This document shows positions 28,107 to 36,334 of a stretch of DNA of 56,894 nt, piece after piece. Source of the DNA: a virus; the IMG/VR virus record IMGVR_UViG_3300032331_001429, positions 1 to 56,894 of that record, one strand, 5' to 3'. Every line of letters starts with the position of its first letter. Position 1 is the stretch's first letter. The notes under the pieces were generated by a model that was not told where the DNA came from, ran no database searches, and was given only the letters and a program-made list of their open reading frames with translations. The translations under genes were made by a program, and so were the position numbers.

Positions 28107-28698
28107 TAGACCTATTACCTTTATATTCAAATTCCACGCCTTGTCCGGCAAACCTACCATCGTCCAGATTGCGTTCCTCTAGACTGCATCTCCAGTACTC
28201 TATTCTGCCGTTCTTTCCTCGTAGAGATAGTGAGTCTTGTACAGAAAACTCTCTCATGACTTTAAAAGGTTGCATTATTTTGCCAGTCTCTGACTCAATA
28301 TCTAATACCAAAACTTTATCAAATTTATTTACTGGCCTATCATGTTGAAGCACTAGATTGCGCCTTTGGGTAGATATATCTCCCGTAGAAGTTCTAAACT
28401 CAAATCCCATGGCGCTAAGCCACATATAGCCTTTTACTATGTAGTCTGTAAACAAGAATCCTATTCTGAAACATCTTTTGCATTGAGCAGTAGATTGATT
28501 AGTAGCCTGTTTGCAGGTGCATGGCTTACTAAAATCTATCTGACGTAATCCAAACCACTGAAATCCATTCTCCATCATTTCCCTCATAAAATTATCAAAG
28601 GAATCGTTGAGATCAATTTGAGTGGTCTGGATCTGTTCAAGCTGTTTCCTTATATCAAGGAAGTAAGTATCAATTGGATTTACTTCCTTGTTATGCAT
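28090..28698 (-). CDS. Neck/head-tail connector-type protein with Cys motif
   Basis: 202 residues. N-terminal helices (FLDIRKQLEQIQTTQIDLNDSFDNF) are followed by CTC-x10-CKRC near residues 60-75, a likely zinc-binding knuckle. A beta-rich C-terminal half follows (FDKVLVLDIESETGKIMQPFKVMREFSV). The gene lies between capsid-block genes and sheath-side genes. Head completion and neck adaptors in this position often have a small beta-barrel such as the C-terminal half here. No name can be given safely. It ends inside the first codons of the next gene. Confidence 0.6.
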   Translation of the reverse strand: MHNKEVNPIDTYFLDIRKQLEQIQTTQIDLNDSFDNFMREMMENGFQWFGLRQIDFSKPCTCKQATNQSTAQCKRCFRIGFLFTDYIVKGYMWLSAMGFEFRTSTGDISTQRRNLVLQHDRPVNKFDKVLVLDIESETGKIMQPFKVMREFSVQDSLSLRGKNGRIEYWRCSLEERNLDDGRFAGQGVEFEYKGNRSNAEPQ

Positions 28699-28701
28699 CT
28701 A

Positions 28702-29190
28702 TCAAGACCAGTTTATGATACCTTCGTTATTCCAAACAATTTGGAACGTGCCCGCGCTTGACGATTGGTTGCCTCCGAAGTCGATAAATGCAACAAGGTA
28801 AGATAGGTTCTTTGAAGCAGTGTCGTTCATATTAGACAAATCTCCAAATTGATTGGTAGATCCAGATACATAGATAATTGCTCCTGAAGCAGTTATAGTG
28901 CTGCTCGTCCAGGAAACATCGTCAGCATCAAAGACGCCTTCCTTGTCTACAGTATCGGCAGTAACTGTTTTGTTGGTAAGTATCTTACCACCTTTAACAT
29001 ATCCGCCGCCTTCTGCAATCTCGTAAGCCTTTACGTCACCAGTTAGGAAGTGAGTATTTTGGGCGTTGCTTGAATTGATCTGAGCAGCGTAAGTCCCATC
29101 TACCAGCATCACTTTGATGGTGTGTCCGGTTAGATTGATTGCTCCAGAGAGAGCCGATGCCTTGTATTTTGTGTAAAGAAAACTTGCCAT
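28702..29190 (-). CDS. Beta-rich virion protein of a widespread phage family (fibre or decoration type)
   Basis: 162 residues. The layout MASFLYTKYKASALSGAINLTGHTIKVMLVD, then FLTGDVKAYEI, DADDVSW, a GAIIYVSGS strand, LVAFIDFGG and a closing FQIVWNNEGIINW is one I recognise from many phage genomes. In those it is an abundant small virion protein of uncertain attachment. The sequence is all-beta with no Cys. The gene is GC-richer than its neighbours, like the capsid and sheath genes, which suggests high expression. A decoration or short-fibre protein is the likeliest role. Confidence 0.65.
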   Translation of the reverse strand: MASFLYTKYKASALSGAINLTGHTIKVMLVDGTYAAQINSSNAQNTHFLTGDVKAYEIAEGGGYVKGGKILTNKTVTADTVDKEGVFDADDVSWTSSTITASGAIIYVSGSTNQFGDLSNMNDTASKNLSYLVAFIDFGGNQSSSAGTFQIVWNNEGIINWS

Positions 29191-29196
29191 GATTTT

Positions 29197-30552
29197 TCAC
29201 CAGAATGGGTTATTTGTTTTTGCGTGTCTATTGAGATACACGTTAGCAACAGGTAGGTTCCATTGATAGAATTTATAGTTTGTGTCAGTGTATCTCCAAT
29301 TGACATCATACCATAATCTATCGCCTTGAAATAAAGATGCTCTTGTGGATCCTGCAAGGGACTTAAATTGCCATCCTTTAAACAAGGTCTCAAAAGCTAT
29401 TTCCCGTTCTTTCTGTACTCTAGCTATTTTTAAAGCTAGCCTTCCTATAGGATTATCTACAGAGACGTTTAAGTCTCCAAGTTGTCTTCTTGTTCCGCCT
29501 AGTACAAATTTATGATAATCCTTATCTTCCATTATATCTAGCAGAGTAGTAAGCAGTATATAGCGTTTACCGGCAAAAGGAAGATTGCCTAGATTTATTC
29601 CTCTCCCCGTTTTTTCCCATAAGAATATAGAGTTCTTAAAAAGAAGAGCACCAATATAGTCGTCATACAATTGATCACTTATGGAAGAAAGTTCTCTTTT
29701 AACAACTTCTGGCCCAAAAGCATTAACTGATAACTCAGTGTTAAATATATAATTAAGTGCGCCGCCGTATTCATCATTGTCAATAGAGCGTATAGAACTA
29801 TTTAAATCTATTGTAACGGCAAGGTTTTTAGGTAGCCCAGTAACAAATGTCACCGTCAGGTCTTTGTCACTAGCAGAGACTGAGTAAGTTGGAATTCTAG
29901 ATACTAAATTTTCTCCTGTCATTCCGCCTTCTCCTAAATATAAAAAATCCTCAAGGATTGGATATAACTTTATGTCAAGCCAGTTTGAATAGTTTTGGCC
30001 TGTCATTAAAGCTTTAGTAAAGCTAAATCTTATAGTATTGTCTCCAGTTATATTTACATCTACCCCATGACTGTGATTCTTAGGGCGGACTGCTGCAATA
30101 GTAAAGTCATAACCAAGGGCTTTGACATTAGTAGGAAGAAATAAGTCGCCCTCTAAAGTTAGATTACTTGCTTGCTTTTCTAAGGTAGTATCAATTTGAT
30201 AAACAGAATCTCCTGTAGCAAATATTACTGTAGTTGTTGTAGTTAATAGATCACCATTGGTTGCAGATAAAGAGTATCCAATAAGTTGATCTGTCCCAAT
30301 AACAATTACTCTATAGTTAGTATTCTCTCTTAGATTTACTAGAGGAGTTATGACAATAACTCTAGTATCACTTGACTTTAAAGCAATTGTTACTGGAACA
30401 TTTTGATTGGACCCTAGGTCCATTAGATATATAGAGTTGTCAGTCAGACTCGATGGAGATATAGGTTCATTATAAGTCAATTCTATTGACTTGTTTATAA
30501 AAAAATCTGTAGTCCCGGTTACCGGGTCTGAACTGACAAATGTTAAGGCCAT
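29197..30552 (-). CDS. Virion protein with N-terminal Ig-like domain
   Basis: 451 residues. Residues about 1-110 look like a bacterial Ig-like domain of the Big_5/SbsA type: SSDPVTGTTDFFINKSIELTYNEP, a serine-rich loop, VIVITPLVNLRENTNYRVIV. A second beta domain follows to about residue 260. The C-terminal ~180 residues are mixed, with a helical KIARVQKEREIAFETLFKGW segment and a Trp/Tyr-rich end. Ig-like domains on phage particles commonly bind glycans or mucus. The gene lies just after the capsid block and before the neck genes, so it could be a capsid- or neck-attached appendage (whisker or collar). Confidence 0.65.
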   Translation of the reverse strand: MALTFVSSDPVTGTTDFFINKSIELTYNEPISPSSLTDNSIYLMDLGSNQNVPVTIALKSSDTRVIVITPLVNLRENTNYRVIVIGTDQLIGYSLSATNGDLLTTTTTVIFATGDSVYQIDTTLEKQASNLTLEGDLFLPTNVKALGYDFTIAAVRPKNHSHGVDVNITGDNTIRFSFTKALMTGQNYSNWLDIKLYPILEDFLYLGEGGMTGENLVSRIPTYSVSASDKDLTVTFVTGLPKNLAVTIDLNSSIRSIDNDEYGGALNYIFNTELSVNAFGPEVVKRELSSISDQLYDDYIGALLFKNSIFLWEKTGRGINLGNLPFAGKRYILLTTLLDIMEDKDYHKFVLGGTRRQLGDLNVSVDNPIGRLALKIARVQKEREIAFETLFKGWQFKSLAGSTRASLFQGDRLWYDVNWRYTDTNYKFYQWNLPVANVYLNRHAKTNNPFW

Positions 30553-30555
30553 TTA

Positions 30556-31287
30556 TTATGAGAAGATTTCATTAACTGCTTGCGAAGCAGTCTTGTTACC
30601 TTTTACAAAGTCTTTGGGCGGAAGTGGTTCTGCCATTGGTTTTGCGACTTCGGCTCCCGAGTTTGTAGTAAGTTTAACCGTCCCATCAGGATTAATTGTA
30701 ACTTTTTTGATGCCTTCGGCCTCATCAGGTGGGTCATATAGACGGACAGGTCCATCATAATTCTTTGCAACTTGGTCTAGGAGTCTCAGGACTTCCTTTC
30801 TCTTTTTACCCTTATTTTCTTTTTCAATACAATAGTTAACTATCTCTAGAGCAGTCCAGCCTGAGTCGGATCCTCTCTTTATAAGCATCGCAAACTCACT
30901 CTTAGCTTTCTTAGAATCTAAACCACCTTCCTTTATCATTAGCCAGTATTTTTCTAAAGTGTTTGATGCTTTATCAATAGGCGGAATAAATACCTTACCA
31001 AGAACTATAGTTCCAGCTTGTAGGGCCTTGTCAATAATATTATAGTCATTAGGTGTCAAGTTGTCAGGTATAGTGCACCAGTAAGCATCTGGACTAAGCC
31101 AAATACTACCGACGCCAAAATAAGTTTCTCTCTTTAGATTTATAGAAATTTCTTTTCCAACTAAAGAGTTGTTAATTTTTTGAGGAGTAGGAGTATCAGT
31201 TACTACTACTTGAGAAGGATCAGGTACTAACGATCCTACTGTAGTTACAATCAAACCAGGGTCATTTGTCTTTTTATTTTTAGACAT
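30556..31287 (-). CDS. Unknown protein downstream of structured RNA region
   Basis: 243 residues starting after AAGGATG, which places AAGGA about six bases before the ATG. The N-terminal ~45 residues are Pro/Thr/Val-rich and probably disordered. The middle is alpha-helical with Trp-containing segments (GVGSIWLSPDAYWCTIP; KYWLMIKEGGLDSKKAKSEF; EVLRLLDQVAKNY), and the C-terminal ~50 residues are again flexible and Pro-rich. This architecture suits a small adaptor or packaging-associated protein. It follows a hairpin-rich intergenic island carrying a terminator, so its expression may depend on read-through or processing. No family was recognised. Confidence 0.6.
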   Translation of the reverse strand: MSKNKKTNDPGLIVTTVGSLVPDPSQVVVTDTPTPQKINNSLVGKEISINLKRETYFGVGSIWLSPDAYWCTIPDNLTPNDYNIIDKALQAGTIVLGKVFIPPIDKASNTLEKYWLMIKEGGLDSKKAKSEFAMLIKRGSDSGWTALEIVNYCIEKENKGKKRKEVLRLLDQVAKNYDGPVRLYDPPDEAEGIKKVTINPDGTVKLTTNSGAEVAKPMAEPLPPKDFVKGNKTASQAVNEIFS

Positions 31288-31303
31288 GCTTCATCCTTGA
31301 ATT

Positions 31304-31339
31304 AAAAATCGGGAGGACATAGTCTTAGTACGTCCTCCC
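31304..31339 (-). terminator. Rho-independent terminator (minus strand)
   Basis: On the minus strand a perfect 8-bp stem GGGAGGAC/GTCCTCCC with a 13-base loop is followed by GATTTTT. It lies after the 1133-residue protein gene and just before the ribosome-binding site of the next gene, so it would separate these two transcripts or attenuate between them. Confidence 0.7.
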
Positions 31340-31435
31340 TAGGCCATACCAAAGGTAGCGTTGGTATGATATGGCCGGTTAAGCGGTAGAGGCTGTGCCC
31401 ACACACCGCTCGGTCCTTGGCCCCCGTTAAGGGCC
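31311..31435. ncRNA. Candidate structured RNA island of four hairpins
   Basis: A non-coding stretch with four consecutive stems: GGGAGGAC/GTCCTCCC (31311-31339), CATACCAA/TTGGTATG around an 8-base loop just after it, AGCGGT/ACCGCT (31382-31410), and GGCCC/GGGCC (31419-31435). Its outer stem-loops are terminator-like on both strands: a T-run follows on the minus strand at the low-coordinate end and on the plus strand at the high-coordinate end. Its strand is therefore uncertain. It could be a small stable RNA, a processed mRNA leader or a two-way insulator. The GC-rich composition stands out from its AT-rich surroundings. No known RNA family was recognised. Confidence 0.4.
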
Positions 31436-31450
31436 TAGTTTTTATTTTTT
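31419..31450 (+). terminator. Terminator-like hairpin reading on the plus strand
   Basis: GGCCC-(7-base loop)-GGGCC is followed on the plus strand by TAGTTTTTATTTTTTT, a good rho-independent terminator shape. No plus-strand gene precedes it. It would end an antisense transcript or a small RNA coming from the hairpin island. On the minus strand it lies just after the stop of the 1133-residue protein gene. Confidence 0.45.
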
Positions 31451-31453
31451 TGT

Positions 31454-34400
31454 TCATGCTATTGTAATAGGATTTACAGTATAAGGATAGGTCAAAGGTT
31501 TTCCAACATCTTCGTTGTCTATAGTGCTTCCTGGCTCTGTGCTTCCTGGTTCACTAATAGGTATATCTGGGTATTCTTGATACACAGGAACGTTATCTGG
31601 ACTTGTAGACAGTTTTGGTCCATCTATAGATAATTGAATTATTGCATGTATTTTAGGTCCACGTAAATTTGCTGTAGTAACTATAAGAATTTCGTTAACA
31701 ATACTTTCTCCTTCTACTTCTTGAGGCTCTTCATGAGACCAATCATATGACAGTCTTATATCTTGCACAGCAAATTTATATAAAGTATCTCCTACTGCTT
31801 TAACCGATATATTAGCATTTGTAGGAGTTACGCAGTAAACAGTAAATGGGAACACAATTGATCTGGCCTGTAATAGAACTTCGGTTTCCTCGTCCGAACC
31901 AATCTTTTTCCCAATCGTAACCGATCTAACATTATTAGTTTGAATGTCAGGTTCATTTACTACAGCGTTTCCGTCTAAAGTTGAGACTGCTTTTATCATA
32001 TCACCATTACCTAAAAAATCTTGGTAGATAGCTAAAAAAGGCCAAGCAGCTCTATCCCATTCTCCAATATCAAAAGAAGCTTCTGCTAGTTTAAAGTCTA
32101 CTATAGCTTTAGCTTTGCTATACAAAGCTGCTACAGAGTAGTTTGGATCGTTTGATGTATAGTAATTATTTTTTATACCATTAAGAACCACGCTAGCGCA
32201 CACTGCCTGCCAAACACCGTAATAAGGATCAAATTGTGCCCATCTTGGACCCTCTTGAGTGTATATATTCCATATACATCTTGTGTCAGTTTCTTCTAAA
32301 TCTGTTTTAGTTAATGGCTTTCTGTAACTTGGAGCGTCTTTTCCAAGACCATATTTATCAAAGCAGTAGCTACTTATTCCATACCAGCCAATTACAGAGG
32401 TTGCCGTTCCTTCATTTGGATTAGGTTGATATTGATTTGAGTCATAAATAACTTGACCATTTACAATGACCTCCAGGGGTTCTGATATATAAGATCCAAT
32501 ATAATTAAAACCTGGACTTGAAACATTTTTAAGTGCAATTGCTACTTCACTTACTAACGATCCTCCACCAGGGAAGGCTCCTCCTTCTAATCTATTAATA
32601 ATTGCAGTAGTACCAGACACTGTACCACGGATAGTAGCCCCAACTGGGAAACACTGTATTTTTCTTGCTGGAGAATCAGCAAAAAGTCCATTTCCTGCTA
32701 CAACCTTTACTAGAAGTCTAGTCCAGTTATATTCTGATCCTGGTCCGAAATAATGAGTACAGTGCATAGTCACGGTAGCAGCAAGATCCCATGCAATATT
32801 TCTAGGTATACTATCAAACAGTGGTATTGATCCTGGAGCTATTGATTGACCAGGACCAGTAAGTTTTGTTATGGTATAACCACTCATGTAAGCACCAAAA
32901 GGAAATAGATCTTCAAACATTCTTTGTAGAGCTACATAACTAGCAACCACAAACGCAGACTGCCATGGAGTCATCCATGGATTTGCTCCAGGCTGGAAGA
33001 CAAACAAACCACCGACAGGAATTTCAGGATCTCCAATCTGATCTAACCTTCCAGGGAGATAATAATTTCTAGACCCATCTGACCAAGAAAATGGAGCGTC
33101 AATAAACTTTAATTTTTCTATGCCTCCTGGATTGCCATACTCCCAAGACAACTTGACAGTGTTGCCGAGCCAATATCTTCTTATTACTGCTTTTAAAAGA
33201 TCTTCAATCCCTGTAGCATAGTATAAAACTATCCCTGTCTGAAGCATTCTAGCTGACGCTCGGTCTGCTTCCCAAGAATCTATAGTTGGATTATTTCTAA
33301 AATATAGTGGCATACAAGCGGCAAAGTTTTCTGCCCAAGATTGAGCAAAACAATCTAATAAAAAGTAATCTGCTGAAATAATAGCAGCAAGTGCTTCTTG
33401 ATGACTAGAGCAGTGCTGTCTATCTAATCCTGCCCACTCTTCTGCAGGTTCTTGTGCTGTTGCTGCTTGAACTGGCCAGCTAAATTCGTGCATTCCCATG
33501 TAGTCGGGACTGTATCCCTGAACTTCTCCAGACCATAGCAAGACATCTGGATAGTTCTGTATTTTAAATATAGTTCCATCTTGCTCATATAACCACATTG
33601 GTCGTTGTCCCCACAGCCCTACAGAGTGAACAATATAAGGTATTTCTCTTGAGTAAGACGCTAAAATAGTGTAATATAAAGGGTTATTATGGAATGCATT
33701 TCCTAAAACACCTTGATTTCCGCCTCCAGGAGCAAATGGTCTAAGACCATATGGTCCTACAGGAAATGGCATAGGCTGGCGTCTTCCTAAATTCTCGTAG
33801 TAATTATGACGACTAAACATCATGCGATCTATTCTAGCAGTCTGATCTGCTCTGTCACTAGGATCTACATTAGGAGGAAATGGAGTATCTAGGAAGGCAG
33901 GCGGTACATACTTGCCCCAGCCTTCTGCAATTGCGCTAAGTTCTTCTTGTCTTTCTGCTAGTATAGTAGACCTTTGGTTATTTCCTAAAATTAGACATCC
34001 CCTAAAGTTTCTACAAGTTGCATACTTCATCCCATCGGTATGCCTTTCTCTCATAAAATTTGGATCTTCCAAGACATATAAATAACCATTGGTTGTAGGA
34101 TAATTAGAAGGGAAGTTGTTTAAATTTAGTTTAGAGTAAATGTGCTCTTCAAATCTAAATAAAGAATCACACCCAGCAATAGTTAGTGCTGTGTAGTCTG
34201 TAAGGACATGATGCCGTTGTTGAAAGGCATACTGTCCAATACTTTGTCCACCGCCTCTTGAGATATGCGAGCAGCCGTATCTAAACCAGAAATTTACATG
34301 TTCTATAGGCGTGCTGCTAATAATATTTTGAGTTGCTCCATAAATACCTAGAGAGGGTACATCAAAAGTCATTTCTACCCATATCCATTGCATAGTTTGG

Positions 34401-34855
34401 AATGGTCTAGCAAAGTATTTATACCTTCGATAATGAGTGTCAGACCCTCCAGTGCTTATTAAGGTTAGCTGATTGAAGTCTAATTCAACTTCTTGACCGT
34501 TCATTGCAAAATAAAATCTGATACCCCTAAACATATTATACACAGTCGCATCATAGGGAACTGTAGTATAGGATCCGCCAGAAGGATTGACTACTGCACG
34601 ACGCTCAGAGTTAGCTGCAACGTCTGCTCTAAATGCTATCTTTCCATATCTATAAGATCCATCTTCGTGGTTAGCACCATAAGGTTCCCACTGAACTTTT
34701 TGAGTAAAGGTTGGATCAGATCCCAGGCCATTAGCCTGCGATACAGTAATAATTTGATTTAAGGAGGTTACTTCACCTTTGTCAAAAGGAAAACCACATA
34801 TTACTATTCCACTTCTGTTGTGATTTGTTTTGTTTAAAACATAAACTGGTCTCAT
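31454..34855 (-). CDS. Large glycan-lyase-like virion protein (RIFT barrel plus alpha-toroid type)
   Basis: 1133 residues with a strong AAGGAGG site. The N-terminal ~170 residues resemble the RIFT-barrel domain of exo-rhamnogalacturonan-lyase/YetA-like proteins: GIVICGFPFDKGEVTSL, then a DGSYRYGKIAFRADV segment and beta-sandwich strands. The middle (about 430-750) has many Trp/Tyr/His residues and helices such as NPWMTPWQSAFVVASYVALQ, as in (alpha/alpha)-toroid polysaccharide lyases. The C-terminal ~150 residues are beta-rich and end in a Pro/Glu/Ser tail. It is encoded right after the major capsid gene and is bounded by hairpins on both sides, so it may be independently expressed. Predicted role: a capsid- or neck-borne polysaccharide-binding or -degrading protein. 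Catalytic residues could not be assigned. Confidence 0.5.
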   Translation of the reverse strand: MRPVYVLNKTNHNRSGIVICGFPFDKGEVTSLNQIITVSQANGLGSDPTFTQKVQWEPYGANHEDGSYRYGKIAFRADVAANSERRAVVNPSGGSYTTVPYDATVYNMFRGIRFYFAMNGQEVELDFNQLTLISTGGSDTHYRRYKYFARPFQTMQWIWVEMTFDVPSLGIYGATQNIISSTPIEHVNFWFRYGCSHISRGGGQSIGQYAFQQRHHVLTDYTALTIAGCDSLFRFEEHIYSKLNLNNFPSNYPTTNGYLYVLEDPNFMRERHTDGMKYATCRNFRGCLILGNNQRSTILAERQEELSAIAEGWGKYVPPAFLDTPFPPNVDPSDRADQTARIDRMMFSRHNYYENLGRRQPMPFPVGPYGLRPFAPGGGNQGVLGNAFHNNPLYYTILASYSREIPYIVHSVGLWGQRPMWLYEQDGTIFKIQNYPDVLLWSGEVQGYSPDYMGMHEFSWPVQAATAQEPAEEWAGLDRQHCSSHQEALAAIISADYFLLDCFAQSWAENFAACMPLYFRNNPTIDSWEADRASARMLQTGIVLYYATGIEDLLKAVIRRYWLGNTVKLSWEYGNPGGIEKLKFIDAPFSWSDGSRNYYLPGRLDQIGDPEIPVGGLFVFQPGANPWMTPWQSAFVVASYVALQRMFEDLFPFGAYMSGYTITKLTGPGQSIAPGSIPLFDSIPRNIAWDLAATVTMHCTHYFGPGSEYNWTRLLVKVVAGNGLFADSPARKIQCFPVGATIRGTVSGTTAIINRLEGGAFPGGGSLVSEVAIALKNVSSPGFNYIGSYISEPLEVIVNGQVIYDSNQYQPNPNEGTATSVIGWYGISSYCFDKYGLGKDAPSYRKPLTKTDLEETDTRCIWNIYTQEGPRWAQFDPYYGVWQAVCASVVLNGIKNNYYTSNDPNYSVAALYSKAKAIVDFKLAEASFDIGEWDRAAWPFLAIYQDFLGNGDMIKAVSTLDGNAVVNEPDIQTNNVRSVTIGKKIGSDEETEVLLQARSIVFPFTVYCVTPTNANISVKAVGDTLYKFAVQDIRLSYDWSHEEPQEVEGESIVNEILIVTTANLRGPKIHAIIQLSIDGPKLSTSPDNVPVYQEYPDIPISEPGSTEPGSTIDNEDVGKPLTYPYTVNPITIA

Positions 34856-34874
34856 TGTATTTTCCTCCTTATTG

Positions 34875-34911
34875 AAAAAGGGATGACCCCAGCTTTGGCT
34901 AGGATCATCCC
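34875..34911 (-). terminator. Rho-independent terminator after the major capsid gene
   Basis: On the minus strand GGGATGA pairs with TCATCCC around an 18-base loop and is followed directly by TTTTT. It lies 25 bases after the major capsid gene and overlaps the leader of the next gene, whose AAGGAGG site follows. It probably gives the capsid transcript a defined 3' end and lowers expression of the following large gene. Confidence 0.78.
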
Positions 34912-34935
34912 CTCTTAGTTACATATTATCAACTA

Positions 34936-36315
34936 TCAGACTGTGCCGCTCTGGCCATCGTAGCTCAGATTAGCAGCAGCGCCAGTCGTGGTGATGTAGA
35001 TCTTATCGGAGAAGTCGAACGACTTGCCTACACGGATGCTCTTCATCAGACCAATGCCTCTGCCATCATTCATAACCGCAACACCGTAACGCTCGCGCAT
35101 CTTGATCTTGCGGATATCTCTTGCGGGATCTGTCCACTCGTCCGTGGTCAGTTCTTCGTCAACTACAAGCAAGCCAAGCTCGTTCGAATCGCAGAGGACG
35201 ATGTCCGTGCGGAGCGAAGTGGCATTGTATGGCATGTAGGGGCTGACAACAATCTTGAACGATGTCGGGAATGGCGACGGAACGTTCGTGAAGGTGGTAG
35301 CTAACTGCTGTGGCGACGAGACATAGGTGTTCTGGTTCAGACCACCGACTCTCCACTGGTTAGCGTTACCAGCCTGGCCCTGAGGCATCTGCCACATCAG
35401 CGGCGACATGCCATTGATGAAGCCGAATGCACGGGCGATACCCTCTTGCGAGAAGATCTGCCATGCAAAGGGATGCATAATCAGGGTGTTAGGCGTAAAG
35501 CCTCTGTCGACCATCGCCGCATAGGCGTAGTACAGGTCGTCAAGTGTTAGGGTGCCATTGTACGCACCGTTCGAATCACGACCAGTTGTTGATCTGTAGT
35601 TCGCCGTTGAGTTATCCAGCACGGTAGTGCCGTAATCAGCGGTGATCAGATCCGCAACCTTCTTCTCCTTCAGACGAGCCATGGCGCGGCCAGCTGCACG
35701 TGTCTGCATCGAGACAACGTCGTAAAGGCTGTAACGGAGAGTCTCTTCGGTAACCTTTAGGGCAATACCTGACTTTCCAATCGTAGCCTCTACCTGACCA
35801 GCCAGCTCCATGCTGCCTTCTGGATATTCTTCACCTTCCGAAAGGTCAGCAGCCTGCATAGCTCCACCCCAGGCTGGGAACACGATTCTCGTTCCGTTGT
35901 TGAACGTGATTCTGTTCAGGAGGCCGGTAAGAACTAGGTTAGGCTCAATAGCTTCGCGGGCTATTGTCGAAATCGTTCTGGGCAGCAACAGTGGGTGATC
36001 TGTCGAGAAGTTGTCACGCATCTGCTGGGTAAGCTCTACGTCCTTGCGGAATAGATCTTCCATCTTGATGCGCTCTCTAGCTCCATCGACATAACCATTG
36101 CTCTTCCAGAGCTTTGTCATCTGCTCAAGTCTCTTGCGATCCTTGACTGCAGCCTTGGCGTCATCTGAGCTATTGAGGAATTCTTCCTCGCCTCTCAGCT
36201 CGCCGACTCTCTTGCTTACTTCCGAATCGACCTGGTCCTTTAGCTGCTTGTACAGAGCTATTGCGACCTTCTTTTGGTCTTCGGTAAACGTTGCATCCAA
36301 TTTGACGTCTTCCAT
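34936..36315 (-). CDS. Major capsid protein (HK97-fold)
   Basis: 459 residues. The N-terminal ~100 residues are charged and helical (delta-domain-like, probably cleaved by the prohead protease). HK97-type landmarks follow: TISTIAREAIEPNLVLTGLLNRI, RIVFPAWGGAMQAADLSEGEEYP (E-loop/spine region), a long helix EETLRYSLYDVVSMQTRAAG and the P-domain helix. Then come TPNTLIMHPFAWQIFSQ and a C-terminal RDIRKIKMRERYGVAVMNDGRGI. It has a strong AAAGGAG site, a downstream terminator and markedly GC-richer codons than the minor genes, all consistent with the most abundant virion protein. It lies downstream of portal, protease-scaffold and accessory genes in canonical order. Confidence 0.9.
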   Translation of the reverse strand: MEDVKLDATFTEDQKKVAIALYKQLKDQVDSEVSKRVGELRGEEEFLNSSDDAKAAVKDRKRLEQMTKLWKSNGYVDGARERIKMEDLFRKDVELTQQMRDNFSTDHPLLLPRTISTIAREAIEPNLVLTGLLNRITFNNGTRIVFPAWGGAMQAADLSEGEEYPEGSMELAGQVEATIGKSGIALKVTEETLRYSLYDVVSMQTRAAGRAMARLKEKKVADLITADYGTTVLDNSTANYRSTTGRDSNGAYNGTLTLDDLYYAYAAMVDRGFTPNTLIMHPFAWQIFSQEGIARAFGFINGMSPLMWQMPQGQAGNANQWRVGGLNQNTYVSSPQQLATTFTNVPSPFPTSFKIVVSPYMPYNATSLRTDIVLCDSNELGLLVVDEELTTDEWTDPARDIRKIKMRERYGVAVMNDGRGIGLMKSIRVGKSFDFSDKIYITTTGAAANLSYDGQSGTV

Positions 36316-36334
36316 TTTTTTTCTCCTTTATAGA

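Noticed and set aside
28107-28160. ATG at 28160 as start of the neck-type gene
   Set aside because: It overlaps the upstream gene by 71 bases with no ribosome-binding site; the ATG at 28106 is better placed.
29130-29393. Minus-strand 87-codon ORF overlapping two genes
   Set aside because: Lies across the end of the Ig-like gene and the start of the 162-residue gene, both strongly supported, and has no motif.
31311-31435. phi29-like packaging RNA
   Set aside because: It is structured and near capsid genes, but no motif of that family was recognised and the packaging motor is a TerL-type terminase.
35159-35356. Minus-strand short ORF inside the major capsid gene
   Set aside because: Out of frame within a gene of clear identity; likely chance in GC-richer sequence.
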